Source: Sarcomyxa edulis
Taxonomy: Eukaryota; Basidiomycota; Agaricomycetes; Agaricales; Mycenaceae
Direction: 5' to 3'
Assembly (NCBI GenBank): GCA_009761415.1
Contig: QUOL01000003.1
Location: 372,001-436,000 of the forward strand
Length of the DNA stretch: 64,000 bases
Position numbers and translations under genes: made by a program. The notes beneath the pieces were generated by a model. It saw nothing but the letters and a program-made list of their open reading frames with translations, made no database searches and had not been told where the DNA came from. This document shows positions 37,909-48,970 of the stretch, in pieces (positions within the stretch are counted from its first letter, which is position 1; each line of letters begins with the position of its first letter).

Positions 37909-39115
37909 TACGACGCTTCTACGATTATGACCGTAACAAATGACACCATGGAAACAAAAATGCCATGGCGTAGTATACGACTGTAGGCTGTCCGAGGTTT
38001 TAACGGGCGATCTACGTTCCGGACTATATGCTACAAACTCTCTTTCGTTCCTTTCTTTTCACATGCTATCCGGTGGACATGTGTGTCATCATTAAAAGCA
38101 ACTTTTTACATCTTTACGAGGAGTTCAGAGTCCTGCTCCGTCATCTATTCGAGGCGGCGCCAGGATGCTTGTGTCGCGCTCTCGGATTACCTCCTTTATT
38201 TTCTTCCTACGTGTATCTTGTCGGTGCTTACCAACAGACTCTCTTATCATTTTTCGAACATTGTCTTACATCTGCATGTGCGACTAAGGGTCGGTTTATT
38301 GTGATTCTTTGGCCAGTTGAAATTACCCGGCCGCAGTGTCTCTTATCTGTGGTGCGCCCTTTCATCAGATACCTACTTACCTGACAGAAACAGCGCGTCG
38401 CTCTCCACACTCATGCTCTTCTCTTTCACCGGTCACATCCAATACAAATACAGTCAGAATTGTTGAAGGTGTGCCTTTCCTTCCAGTTCGATGGTCATCT
38501 GACATCTACATCTCAGGTCATGGTTGCATTGATTGACCTTTCAGGTGTTTAATCTTCACTATTAATCTATATATGTACCGTTGTTGGGTCTCTCGGTCCG
38601 TAGACAAGAGGGTCATTTCTCGGAAGTCACGCCGTTTGAAACACGGCGATAGCATGCCAAAGATAATTGTCAAGAATATACAGGTTCAGGTCACTGGACT
38701 TTGTTTCGACACTTCGCAACCTCGGGGTCATATGTTATATGGCATGGGGCCATGCAATCACCACATATCCACGGTTGTTCTTCCCCGACTATCTTCAGCG
38801 TGTTCGTGCATTGGTCATCTGGTCTCGGTTTCTAACCAGCGTCAAGACCAAGTCAAGACTTGATTCACATGACCCCTGATGCCTCCAAGCCCCCTCCGAC
38901 GAATGTCCTCAGTGCTCTCCTTCAGTGACTCGGTCTCTGACTGATTATCAGGCCATCATTCCGCCATCACGAAGGTGAAGATCAATGAGTGTGAATGTGA
39001 AGAATGTGACGAGACGCGTCGGACAATTTCAAGCTCCTACTAAAACGCGCCCAGACGCGACCCAATCCGTGTGACATGTGACTCTGTTTATCGCTCCTGA
39101 CCTCGAACCGCCATC
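37909..39115. other. Intergenic with MCB/E2F-like sites near its right end
   Basis: About 1.2 kb. No gene recognised; frames at 38028-38384 and 38573-38863 lack family features. Close to the next gene lies GACGCGTC (ACGCGT at 39014-39019, 97-102 bases before its ATG), followed by AAACGCGCC and GACGCGAC. Confidence 0.45.
39014..39019 (+). promoter_or_regulatory. MCB-type ACGCGT element upstream of the 39116 gene
   Basis: ACGCGT in the palindrome GACGCGTC, with two further ACGCG-core variants in the next 45 bases (AAACGCGCC and GACGCGAC). Dense ACGCG cores close to a start codon are typical of G1/S promoters in yeasts. The link is inferred. Confidence 0.45.
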
Positions 39116-41683
39116 ATGTCTATTCCCCTTCCCCTCAAATTCAGACGAAAAAGCGACCATTCCGACCTTGAAGATGCACCTTATAATATTCCAGTCTCTC
39201 GCTCGCCATCGTTTTCGTCGTCTTCGCATGCTTGCTCAAGTTCACCCCCAATGACTCCGTATTCGCAGCACAATTCTTATAACTATCACATAAAGTCTAG
39301 CCCTCGTTTGGGCTCGTCTTTTGACCTTGGACCAGACGATGCAGACCACGGTCTTTTTTTGTCGAAATGGAGGCGAAGTCATAGTCGAAATATCGATCCG
39401 AAGACGACGGCAAAACCACAATTTTCACTCCCGAGCTTCCGTTCTGCGTTCGCCAGCGACGACGACCCGCTAACCCCCGACTATTACCACAGCGAACTCG
39501 ATACGGGTTATGAACGTAGTATCGACGATGGGTCCGTTTTCTTTTCAGATAGTGACGACGAGGACGACGGTCATGCACCACAGGACGCAGAAGAGGGATA
39601 CAGTTTCGAAAACGTAGATGCGCGGGCAGTCTATTTTGAGGAATCTTCTGAACGCGGACGATGGAAAAGCGATCCTATGCCTCCGAGGTATCAATTTCGA
39701 TCTCTACGGAAGTCTGCACCTACCACGTCACCATCGCCTTTGTCTGCACCATCGCAACCTCCCAGACTCATTTCCGAACCGGCCCCATCGAAAACAGATC
39801 CAGACTCGTATGAATCTCAACATCATAGCCGAGCAGCATCGGTCGTGTCTAGCAGTAGTATGTTGGAATCGGACCCTCTCCAGTCTCTACCCTCGTTATC
39901 CAGCGATAACACTTTCAACGAAGATATCAATGATCACCATCATGCTAGATCTCTGTCCCCCCTCCCTTCATCATCCCCGCCTATATCTCCGTTGTCTGTC
40001 ACATTGCCTTTGTCGCCTATGCTGTTGCCCATTTTCGAATCATCAACGACAACCATATCATCTCCTATCGTCTCATCTGAACTCGAAACAGATCACGCAC
40101 CTCCACAGTCATCACCGCTATCTATTGCACTATCATCCCCTCTGCCGTATGAACGTTCATCGCCGTTATCTTTTGGCCCCTCTCCATCGTCACTGCATAT
40201 CGTTGCAAACGATATAGATCTGAGTAACAATGATGAAGTATTGGCTACTGCTGAAGTAGAAAATCATGCTTCAAGTTTGGATGTCGCTGTCGAATCAGGA
40301 TCAGATACGGTGCGCATATATACACATGTTTGCATCTTTCACTCACTCATCGAGTTATAGTTGGCGCAAATGCATCAAACGCTCACCGCCACAACTCCCA
40401 CCTCCACAGGTGGCGATACACATATTCCCATCAATAGTCCTCATCCCGACCAACCCGACCTTGCCTCCACCCTCAATCTCACGTCAATCGTTCCGCAATC
40501 ATCAGATTCTTCCGTAGCGCTATCGCCAATTTTTGCCGACATACAGAACAAGGGCGAACTGACCCCCCCAACAACCTCGTTGACAACCAAACCGAGCGTA
40601 GTGTTCGTCCCGGCCGAACCATCTGGTGAACCGTCGCTCAAAGGCAGAGAGGAGAATGGAGCTGTTGACATGGAGGTCGTCGATGCCGAAGCACAGGGCA
40701 GCGTTGAGAGGGTTGATATTGAAAAGGCGGCGACGAGGGAGGTGATGGATGCGATGAACCTTTGGGAACGTGGTCAGAGGGCGTCTGAGATGGCTGGGAA
40801 GGAGAAAGAGAAAGAGAGGCGCAAGAGACCTTCTGATATTGGAGAGGGCCCAGTCAAGAAGCGAAAGCGTGTGTCCAGCTCCGAGGAGGAAGCGAGGAAG
40901 TCTAGGATAACGAAAGGCAAAGGGAAGGCTGTCGTGTTCGAGTCGAAGACGACATCCGCAGAATCTTTAGTGGAAGAGAAACCAAAACGCAAGCGCAAAG
41001 TTGACCCCGAATCAGACCAATCCAAGAGTGCACATGCGGATGGAGCGTTTCCACCGAAAGCGAAGAAGCCGAGACAGGAGGGTGAGAATGCGAAATCCAA
41101 GGCTAAAGGTCACTCGCGTCCCAAATGTTCCTCGGACTCCACAACGACAGCCTCCACTTCGACAGCGGCTTCAGTTCCCAGTTCCTCGTCTTCGTCCGGA
41201 GCAGATCCAGGACTCGACTCCGAAATCTGCGGCTTGCTAATCGAAAGCATGGCCTCCTCTCGCGCATCATCATTAGCTACTTCTTCGTTGTATAAATCCG
41301 TCATGCAAAACCACCCCAGGTTGAAAGCGCAGAAGAGTGAGAAGGAGTGGACGGCTGTTTTCGAGAGGGTGTTACGAGCCGGTGAGAGGAAAGGGACCGG
41401 CGTCTTCGGTAAAGTCGAAAGCAATGGGCAGGTACGTCAACATCTACTCCACTCTCATCCCAACTTCTCTGCTGACCAACTGAACTCATAGGAAGAGCCC
41501 GATCACCCATTGGAGGCACAGTGGTTCTACGTCCCGGAACGCGATGAGGACCAGGAACGTGCGATGCTCATTCGGAGTATGATGCCTCGGCCTGCGAAAC
41601 GATCAGAAACCAAGAAGTACAAGCAGTATTATTATCGTCCACTCGACAAGATCTCACGATGGGATCCCGAAGACGAGATCTAA
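39116..41683 (+). CDS. Unrecognised, probably nuclear protein with Ser/Pro-rich N-terminus and basic, winged-helix-like C-terminus
   Basis: I do not recognise this gene. Three exons (39116-40310, 40362-41431, 41491-41683) give about 820 residues. The N-terminal half is disordered, rich in Ser, Pro and acidic residues. The middle is charged with basic nuclear-signal-like runs (VKKRKRVSS, KPKRKRKVDP, KKPRQ). Only the last 150 residues look folded: LLIESMASSRASSLATSSLY, KEWTAVFERVLRAGERKGTG, then QWFYVPERDEDQERAM and YKQYYYRPLDKISRWDPEDE. Helical segments followed by aromatic strands would suit a winged-helix or similar DNA-binding fold, but this is a guess. Its promoter has an ACGCGT element. 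A structure or profile search of the C-terminal domain would be needed for a name. Confidence 0.75.
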
Positions 41684-42361
41684 ATTTGGACTCTCCCTGG
41701 GCACGTCTCTGTTCTCTGTTTTTTCTCCCAGTAACCAGTTAGATTATGTTCAAGCGGCTGCTGGTCCATTCTTGTTGATCGCGGTTATCCTTTCGTCTTC
41801 AAACCACGTTGCCTCTTTCTATTTCTTTTTGACTTATCGTCTTCAAACCACGTTGCCTCTTTTTATTTCTTTTTGACTTATCATCTTCTTTTCCTCGCTC
41901 CTATTTTGTTGTATGGCGCATTCCTTCATCTTCGTAAACTGTCCCCGATATCGTATCGACATCACCATGTTGTTATCATGAATTACTATATGAATCCCAA
42001 TGCAATATGAGCGCATCTCTAATATCTGTGCTTTGACGATCGCGATGACAAGTCACAAGTCACAAGATCATGACATCGTCACGTCTTGCGCGTGACCCTC
42101 GTATATTTTTGGTCACAGCCGTGACTTACACTCAAAGAATCTGAACTCCGAGTGCCGCAGCGCACACTTCGACCTCAGATCTCAGAGTCAAGGTCCTGCT
42201 CATCCAGTCACGGTACGGTCACCTCAGTGGAGAACTTCAGAGGTCCAGTCTTTGGAACATCTGAACCGCTCCCTCACGTCTTCAATACAGTGCTGACTTG
42301 CTCTTATTTTTTTTCCAGGCCAAGTGTTGCAATATTAATATTGAACATATATGAGTTCGGG
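41684..42361. other. Intergenic with 44-base tandem repeat
   Basis: About 680 bases of T/C-rich sequence. It holds the 44-base tandem repeat (41793-41880), then the leader of the F-box gene; a 5' UTR intron ending at CAG near 42318 is possible. Confidence 0.45.
41793..41880. repeat. Tandem duplication of a 44-base unit
   Basis: Two head-to-tail copies (41793-41836 and 41837-41880) begin TCGTCTTCAAACCACGTTGC and differ at one base (C/T). A third copy starts (TCATCTTC) and decays. It is non-coding and lies in the 3' flank of the preceding gene. Confidence 0.9.
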
Positions 42362-43486
42362 ATGCCGATTGTCCCTGTCGAACTTTTCCGCCCCATCATC
42401 AAGAGCGTCAATGAACGCGATAAAGCAACCTTATACAGCCTCGTTCTTTCTTGTCATACTCTACGCGCCGAGGCCGAACAAGTTCTCTATCGCGCCGTTG
42501 AATTTGGAGGTGGGAGACGCCGTACATCCTTTCTCAACACCGTCGTATCAAACGAAAGATTAGCGCTCCATGTTCGCGAACTCAATCTCTTCCAAACTAA
42601 GGAGGACCGGAAGGACGTGTATTGGGATCTTCATTCCGCTGCCTTGCGGGCACTTACGAATTTGAAAAGCCTGAACTTTCAGAGCAACGCGCTGGTTTCT
42701 TCAGCTCGTATTCTTCGAGGATGTTCCTTTCAGCTCGAACGTTTGATTTGGGGTTGCGAACACGATGAAAAAGAAATTTGGAGGTTCTTATGTACCCAGC
42801 AGGACTTGAAGGTTCTCAGCGTGTTATCGTGCTTTAACTTCGAGCCCCTTCCGTCAGATGCAATTCCTAACCTATCGGTTTTAATGGGGCCTGGCCATGC
42901 GATTTATCCTCTCATGGATAGCCGCAAGATCACTCGCTTGAAACTCAAAACACGGAAGAGAGCGCCCCTTCCTCATGAAGATGTTCTTCAGGACCTTCGT
43001 GTTGTTGTTCTCGGTGATTACCCGAATGCCGAGCTTTATGGCAGCGCTACAGCGCAAATCCTTGGAAGCATGGTCAATGTAGAATTCTTGGAATTAATTT
43101 GCGTCAGAGTGAGTGATTCACATATATGCGTGCTCTCACACCGTCAACGCTTCCTTGCGCAGGACGATGTTCTGAAGAAGTTGCCAGGCTTGCCCCGATT
43201 GAAAGGGCTAGTTGTGTCAATCTATGATTATACAACAACCTCTGTACCGAAGGTTATGCTGACGCAATCGTCGTCCTTTGCCGTCACGCGCGACGAGTTC
43301 GAAGCCCTCATTACCTCTCTGTTCAAGAAATTTCCATCTCTTCTTTTTGTCGATGCAGACCTACCTCGTCGTCAAAAGGTATACCTTCGATGGCGGCGCT
43401 CAATGCTGAATCCCATCGAGATTCAACGAGGTCCGGGATTCCAATGGTGGTCCAGTGATTGGGAGTTGGACTCTCAGGAACTTTGA
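42362..43486 (+). CDS. F-box/LRR-like protein
   Basis: This resembles the expanded F-box family of mushroom-forming fungi. The N-terminal MPIVPVELFRPIIKSV, then ATLYSLVLSCHTLRAEAEQV and LYRAVEF, reads as an F-box-like domain, which would bind Skp1 in an SCF ubiquitin ligase. The rest has LRR-like pieces (LNFQSNALV, LERLIWG, FLELICVRV). An intron with good sites (GTGAGT at 43108, GCAG at 43161) is 54 bases long and has no stop, so its retention would add 18 residues. After splicing the protein is about 356 residues. The ATG at 42362 follows a likely leader acceptor site and gives the usual spacing to the F-box. Confidence 0.75.
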   Translation: MPIVPVELFRPIIKSVNERDKATLYSLVLSCHTLRAEAEQVLYRAVEFGGGRRRTSFLNTVVSNERLALHVRELNLFQTKEDRKDVYWDLHSAALRALTNLKSLNFQSNALVSSARILRGCSFQLERLIWGCEHDEKEIWRFLCTQQDLKVLSVLSCFNFEPLPSDAIPNLSVLMGPGHAIYPLMDSRKITRLKLKTRKRAPLPHEDVLQDLRVVVLGDYPNAELYGSATAQILGSMVNVEFLELICVRVSDSHICVLSHRQRFLAQDDVLKKLPGLPRLKGLVVSIYDYTTTSVPKVMLTQSSSFAVTRDEFEALITSLFKKFPSLLFVDADLPRRQKVYLRWRRSMLNPIEIQRGPGFQWWSSDWELDSQEL

Positions 43487-44319
43487 GGTATGCACTATTC
43501 CTATCATTTATTAACAAGGGCGCTGAGTCGACGACATCAGCCGTCCTGTCTTTGATGCTCGTTAGATGGTATCTGAGAATTCAGTAGGGTCATATTCACA
43601 TTGCTGTTCCGTTGGTATCTACTTTTACAACATCTATTTCAAAAATATCCTGCACCCAATGATTCGAGCGGTGTATCTCACTGACTGAACGACTGTAAGC
43701 TGGTCCACGTAAGGTCGTTATGTCGATAGGGTATCTGACTATAGATGAGCGGTCAAAATTGAGTCAGAATGGCCCAAACAGGCTGGCAATCAATCATCGG
43801 ACGAGGACAACGTCCCTCGGAAGCTTCCTCAGTACCTTCCCTTTGCCTCAGAGAGTCCGGATCGATGATATGCTGCGAGCGAGCAAATGCATGATCTCAC
43901 GACTCAATTCAGCATTGTTCGACGCGTCGACGGATTCTCTCCTCCTTCGGTCTCGCTTCGAGTATTCCAGAGACCGACATCTCGAAGCCTCCAGTTGTTA
44001 TATCTTCGTTCCTCGATATCTCGTTCGAATTCCCCCTTCAGAATGAAAAAATAATGTCTCGTCGTGCGAGAGCACATCAGATTGATTCCAAAACAAGGCT
44101 ATGATCCTGATGGCAGACTTGGGTGGGCGTGTCCAGTTGAACTAAGCGACTTGAGAGCAGTTAACAAAAATACAACTCAGAGAGCGAGTCAGTCTACTCA
44201 ACGGCTCAACTTGGGTTCAAGATCTTCGAATTCATGATAAGTACGCAAGATGCAATTTATCCAGTGTTTCATCACGATACCCATGTACGCGAATTCACGC
44301 ACCGTTCACTGTGATCCCT
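43487..44319. other. Intergenic, no gene recognised
   Basis: About 830 bases between an F-box gene and the 3' end of the thaumatin-like gene. A 108-codon frame (43720-44046) has no family resemblance. Confidence 0.4.
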
Positions 44320-45627
44320 CTAAGGGCAGAATGTCAACGTGTAGTCCACGTCCTGGGTCGAATCGCACGTCCATAGAGCTGTTTTGCTGGACTCGTCGTA
44401 GGCATATGCATAAGAGTCAGGACATGGCTTTTCTGAGAACGAAGTTAGGTCAGCAAACAAAATTGATCCCTGGACTGGAATCATTGGCGCACTGAAATAG
44501 TCGTAGAACTGGACTCCAGAGGGTGGACAGGTAGTAGGTGTGTTGTGGCTGCCACTACAGCAATTGGGTGAATCACCTAGAAATCAATGAGCTTTGACAA
44601 CGATGACGCGACGGCTTCGACGTGGAACATGCTCTTGCCTTGATTTCCGTCGACGTTGGCAGCACATGCACTCTTGCAGCCTGCATTTCCACCAGGCCCT
44701 GCCACCGCGAGTTGTGCAGGACCTTGATACGTCCGTTCGCACGCTTGAATCAGAAAAAGTTGATTCCGGAAGAGTGAAATATACACACATTTAGGATTTA
44801 GGTCGGCAGGGCAGCTAGCGACTGGACAATTCTTGCTATTGGTGATGGCCATCGGAATGTTGAATCCATCGACAAGTGAGACTGATGATTTCCGGGGAAA
44901 TTATATCAGGATAGAGCTCTACCACTGTTATTTTATTACTCACTGACCGTCATAATTATCTTCGGTTCCAGAGCCTGCAAGAGTCCATTCAGCAACGGTA
45001 ACCGGGGGAATTCCCTACTTTTGAGCGCATGAGACTTGTGCCGACAGAGAAAATAGATAGATGCGCACGGTTCCAGTATGTGGATCACATAATAAACCTC
45101 CATTGCAGCTACCGGTGGAACATGCAGAGACAGCTGGTCTAGAAAAATCGCAATTGCGACGACCCTACGACAATAAATAGGTAAGATAGTGTGACATTCT
45201 CAGGAGTTGAAGAATTTCAGGTTTACCCATATACGACCGGACTTCCAGTTATCTGGTACAGTGAAAGAATTTGTGTTTCCGGCTGGTGCCTCCCATCTGT
45301 AGATTCCGAGCATGAGTTCACAGAGATGCAAGTGAGGAAATCCTTGATTATACCCGGTGGGATGGTCTGGAACCGCTGTTCCAGCGTTCAAATCAGTAAA
45401 AATCTGAACGTACAAATGAGCTGATGATGGTCAAGGTGAGTATATGAGGGTTTACCGCTGGCCTGTGATGGAAACGGAGGATCATTATCCATAGGTCACG
45501 TACCTGATCACTGATGAATTACTTACCATACTGTGTACGAGCATTTATTTGTCACTGTGAAGGTACGCCCAGATACACCTATATTTGAGGCAATGATGAC
45601 GGAGAGAAGAACGGCAACAGTGTTCAT
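44320..45627 (-). CDS. Secreted thaumatin-like protein (PR-5 family, GH64-like fold)
   Basis: The protein begins with a signal peptide (MNTVAVLLSVIIASNIGVSG) and RTFTVTNKCSYTVW, the usual thaumatin start. Later exons give TDLNAGTAVPDHPTGWEAPA (with two small joins), NSFTVPDNWKSGRIWGRRNC, then GLLCDPHTG, PVTVAEWTLAG, YDVSLVDGFNIPM, CSGSHNTPTTCPPSGVQFYD, and PCPDSYAYAYDESS, and it ends DYTLTFCP. These match the conserved Cys pattern and the REDDD-like acidic cleft region of the family. About seven short introns are needed. Fungal thaumatin-like proteins often cleave or bind beta-1,3-glucan and act in wall remodelling. A TATA box lies about 70-80 bases upstream of the start. Confidence 0.92.
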
Positions 45628-46623
45628 GATGAAATGATAGGGGTGAAGGGATCGAGACGGACCAGCCGATGAGGTGCATTGTCCGATGCTCGAGGATTAT
45701 ATATATACTCTGCAGTCGGTATACCCTTGGAGCATTGAACATGAGCGGTGAATCCTAACGGTGATTCGAGTGCGGTGATTCGAGTGGGATGATATAATCC
45801 TTTGTCGGAGGTTTCAGCGTTACGACCGGGACGCTCGTCGCGCAATAGTGGTATTCAGTGATCTATATTAGTAGTCAGCATTGAGTCGTCGCAGAACAAG
45901 TGCCAGGACAGCCTCATGCAGCTATAGAACTCACTAGTACTATGGAGCAGAACACCCCAGCCTTTGGTAAGCTCCGCACAGCCAAGTGGAGATACTGCGT
46001 CGGAACACCGTTAGCACTGGTCAGATGTGAGAACAAGTGTTACCGCGCTGAAGCGTTGCCCGCATTGCAGAATTAACACTCATTGGAAACGGGATATGAT
46101 GTGCCCGTTTAAGCGCAGATTCTACAAGGCTTTCATCAGCCATTTCAATATTCGTAGAGTATGTTCTTGACATACCGTCATCATCTTCATCAGTCTCGGT
46201 AGCTTTCTGGTCTGGTGGCAAACTATGGGAAGTTCATCGCGGTCCTTCAGGCTTTAAGTCCGAACCACTCTCTGCCACTCTCTGAGCGTTTCGCGTCAGA
46301 GAGTTTCAAGAAGCGGTCGCGTCTCCTCGGTCTAGCAATTCCTCGCTTCGAAATAGTTCGAATGCGTCATTGTTGGATAACTTGAAGTGATAGGGTTATC
46401 TGCATGATACGAGTTCAAAGATAGTCACTAAGAATATAGAGCAAATTAGACTTCAGATGGGTCGATAGATCAGACCACGTCCGCTTAGGTCCGATTTAGG
46501 GGGGCGGAGCCATTCCCACGGGTTGGTAGACGCTCAAATAACCCAATCAGCGAAGTCTGACTTGGCCAGAGGTCAATCGTGTCTCTCCATGGCTACAGCC
46601 ACAGCTTTATGTAAGAGCTCGCG
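45628..46623. other. Intergenic with short direct repeats
   Basis: About 1 kb. Besides the TATA box it holds a 14-base direct repeat (GGTGATTCGAGTGC, then GGTGATTCGAGTGG, about 45760-45787) upstream of the thaumatin-like gene, and a small imperfect hairpin near 46283-46306 (CTCTCTGA/TCAGAGAG). A 66-codon frame at 46021-46221 is not supported as a gene. Confidence 0.4.
45698..45707 (-). promoter_or_regulatory. TATA box of the thaumatin-like gene
   Basis: The minus strand reads TATATATATA 71-80 bases before the ATG at 45627, a fitting core-promoter position. Confidence 0.65.
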
Positions 46624-48030
46624 TCAAACTGAGATAGTCAAACGAGACAATTCGTTCAAACCTCGTGCCTCGGGATATTCTTTCAAAAACAGCCTCCACC
46701 ATGAATAGCTGGCGTCACGGTCGTTCGAAATAGATGCGAGCTTCCAGACCCTTGTTGATAAGACTCTAGAGTATTCGGATATCCATGGCATTGCGATGCT
46801 AGACTGGAAGGACTCCAGGCCTAGATCCCACCGAGACACCATGTATCCAATATGACCTGGTATGACAGCATACTATGTTTCAAGTCCGCCTAACGTAAGT
46901 CTCCTAAGGTTACGCCACACATTCACGAGAAGCGGCGCAAGAGTTTGGTCGGTGAGGTGGAGAGATTGTAAGGTGAGCTCCCGAATATCTTCGTAATAGG
47001 TGAGAATCAATATGAAATCTCTTTCTGGGCGAAAGGGATCGATGAGCGTGAGTTGGTCCAGAGGGGCGGAATCGCGAAATAATGTGAGTAGGCCTGCAGC
47101 CGCGCGGGTAAAGGGTCTATGTCTTTTTGGAGATCCGAAGGCTTCTGAGTCGTTTCGCAACAATCGCCTCGAAGAAAGGGCTCACGTCGGTGTCGCCTTT
47201 AATCTTACAAAGTCAATAGCGCTCCCGAATTGCTCGAACGAGTTGATGGGGTGGAACAAGTCACATACGCCCCATATTTGAGTGTCTCGAGAGCAGCACA
47301 ATGACGCAGAGCGGTCAAATACTCCCAAGTGGGACGAGTCGTCTCGACGTGTAGATTCATGAGGCGACCGAGAGGAGAGACGAAGGTAGAGTCTGCGCTC
47401 GCCACTTGACGTTGCGGATGTGAAGGAATGCCCCTGTATGAGTGATGAAGGCTCGCTGATCATCCCATGAGTGCAAGTTGAAATTTATTGCTTGGAGTGG
47501 AGTCTCCTGGGGCGTCGGCCAAGGAATGTATCTGAGTAGCACCCAGTCCTCACCTTTGCAACACCAATATCGATAACTTCCTGGAGATGCATCGAGTCGA
47601 GGAATAAGTTGACGACCTGCTTGGTCGGATTCCTGGCTGTTCGGTTTGCGCCCGGAGGTGCAAGGATGCGAAGAGATAATGGGAGCTCTTTGGAGTGTCG
47701 AAGCCAAGAAACGATGGCGGAACGTGTCGGTACCTTGAGCTGATACTGATCTACGGACAAGGAACACCAGAGAGACGACATATCGAAAGCGACACGTCTC
47801 CACTCTTTGCATACGAGAGTGAGGAGAAGGGGTGCTTGGAGATTTGTGGGGAACGATAAAGTCTTCTCGTAGTAGACAGTATAGGAAGACGAGCCGAAGG
47901 ACCAATTCTGGGACTCGCATGCCCGGTTTAGTCCTCTCGTGAACGGGATATGACCACATATCATCGTCGAGTCGATACGTGGAGGGCGCAGGGGGCACGT
48001 ATCCAAATTCCTGCGGGCGTGAAGTTTCAT
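46624..48030 (-). CDS. F-box protein, exon structure uncertain (possibly a pseudogene)
   Basis: Several minus-strand pieces clearly belong to an F-box gene: an F-box-like stretch (LLLTLVCKEWRRVAFDMSSL and WCSLSV, around 47750-47840), then HSKELPLSLRILAPPGA, an LRR-like piece (MNLHVETTRPTWEYLTALRH and ALETLKYGAYV, around 47230-47360), and DQLTLIDPFRP, RELTLQSLHLTDQTLAPLLV and LRRLTLGG (46880-47090). The frame changes between these blocks need three or more introns. One join near 47545-47570 would need an intron of only 22-34 bases, which is too short, so a frameshift or a larger intron is likely. The start at 48030 and the end at 46624 are the best guesses. A recent pseudogene is possible. Confidence 0.5.
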
Positions 48031-48970
48031 TTCCTTAGTATGGAATGAGTTATCCTGCGGAAAGAAGGTCTGGAAGAATGGTCACGCACCTATCGTTGCT
48101 GATCTGTCTTTACTCGACGCGTCGACTGGAGTGCAAGGCCGGGGTCTGGGAGCACCCCTCATCTAGAGAATGGGTGACGGTGTTTAAAAAAATTATGAGA
48201 AGGTCGTTAGGCCAGCCTGGCCTGCAGGTGATGATCAAGTATAAGGTCAAGCTCAAGATAACTCCACGAGTATAAGCTTACAAGGGAAGTGTTGGTTCGA
48301 AGTTGTTGGTCTTGTTCGCAGTATGGTCAATAAGCGTGTCGTGCGCAAAAAGGAGAAGTACGATCAATCGGATCGACCTGGAAAGAAGACGAGCATTCCG
48401 ATGTAACCAGTGAGTGTCTGAAAGACCCTCAACTCGCGCCAACTAAGTACCGCTTGTGGTTCATTCCGTCTTGAAATTTATGCTCTATGCACACGACAGG
48501 ATGTCAAACAGTACCATTCAAGCTGTTTCTGAGGAGGTGAGGGGAGCGAACAATGAATGTGGAATCATAGGCCCTTGTCAGAGACTCAGAGTCTCCTGAG
48601 GCCTGACAGTGGGAGCAAACTTTCAAGTTGTGACTCTGAGGCTAGAGCGTCACAACCAGGTGATGGTCGCGTAATGTCACACCCGCTTCGTGTAGCGGTT
48701 GTAGATAAGATTAGATCCGCCGTTTTCTTCCTTACTCCCATGTTTCACTCGTGTTTTCCTTAGATTCCCAATAGAATTCCGTCTATCGGCGGAATCAATC
48801 TCATCGATAACACACGAGGCGCGAGGCATTTTCCCTATAAATTTGTAGCTCTACTTTTCCATAGTTCGATCTTGTATCGACTATCGTCCTCTAGTTCTCT
48901 TTTCAGCGATTTTTCTCTTCCGATTTTCGGTTCAAATCGTCCCCATCTGCTACTCACGTACAGGTATAAC
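48031..48970. other. Intergenic, no gene recognised
   Basis: About 940 bases that separate the divergent F-box and transporter genes. No TATA box, repeat or RNA gene stands out. Confidence 0.4.

Noticed and set aside
38028..38384. 118-codon plus-strand ORF downstream of CAP copy 2
   Set aside because: No family resemblance; possible 3' flank sequence only.
46021..46221. Small minus-strand gene
   Set aside because: Begins with TTG, lacks family features and splice partners.
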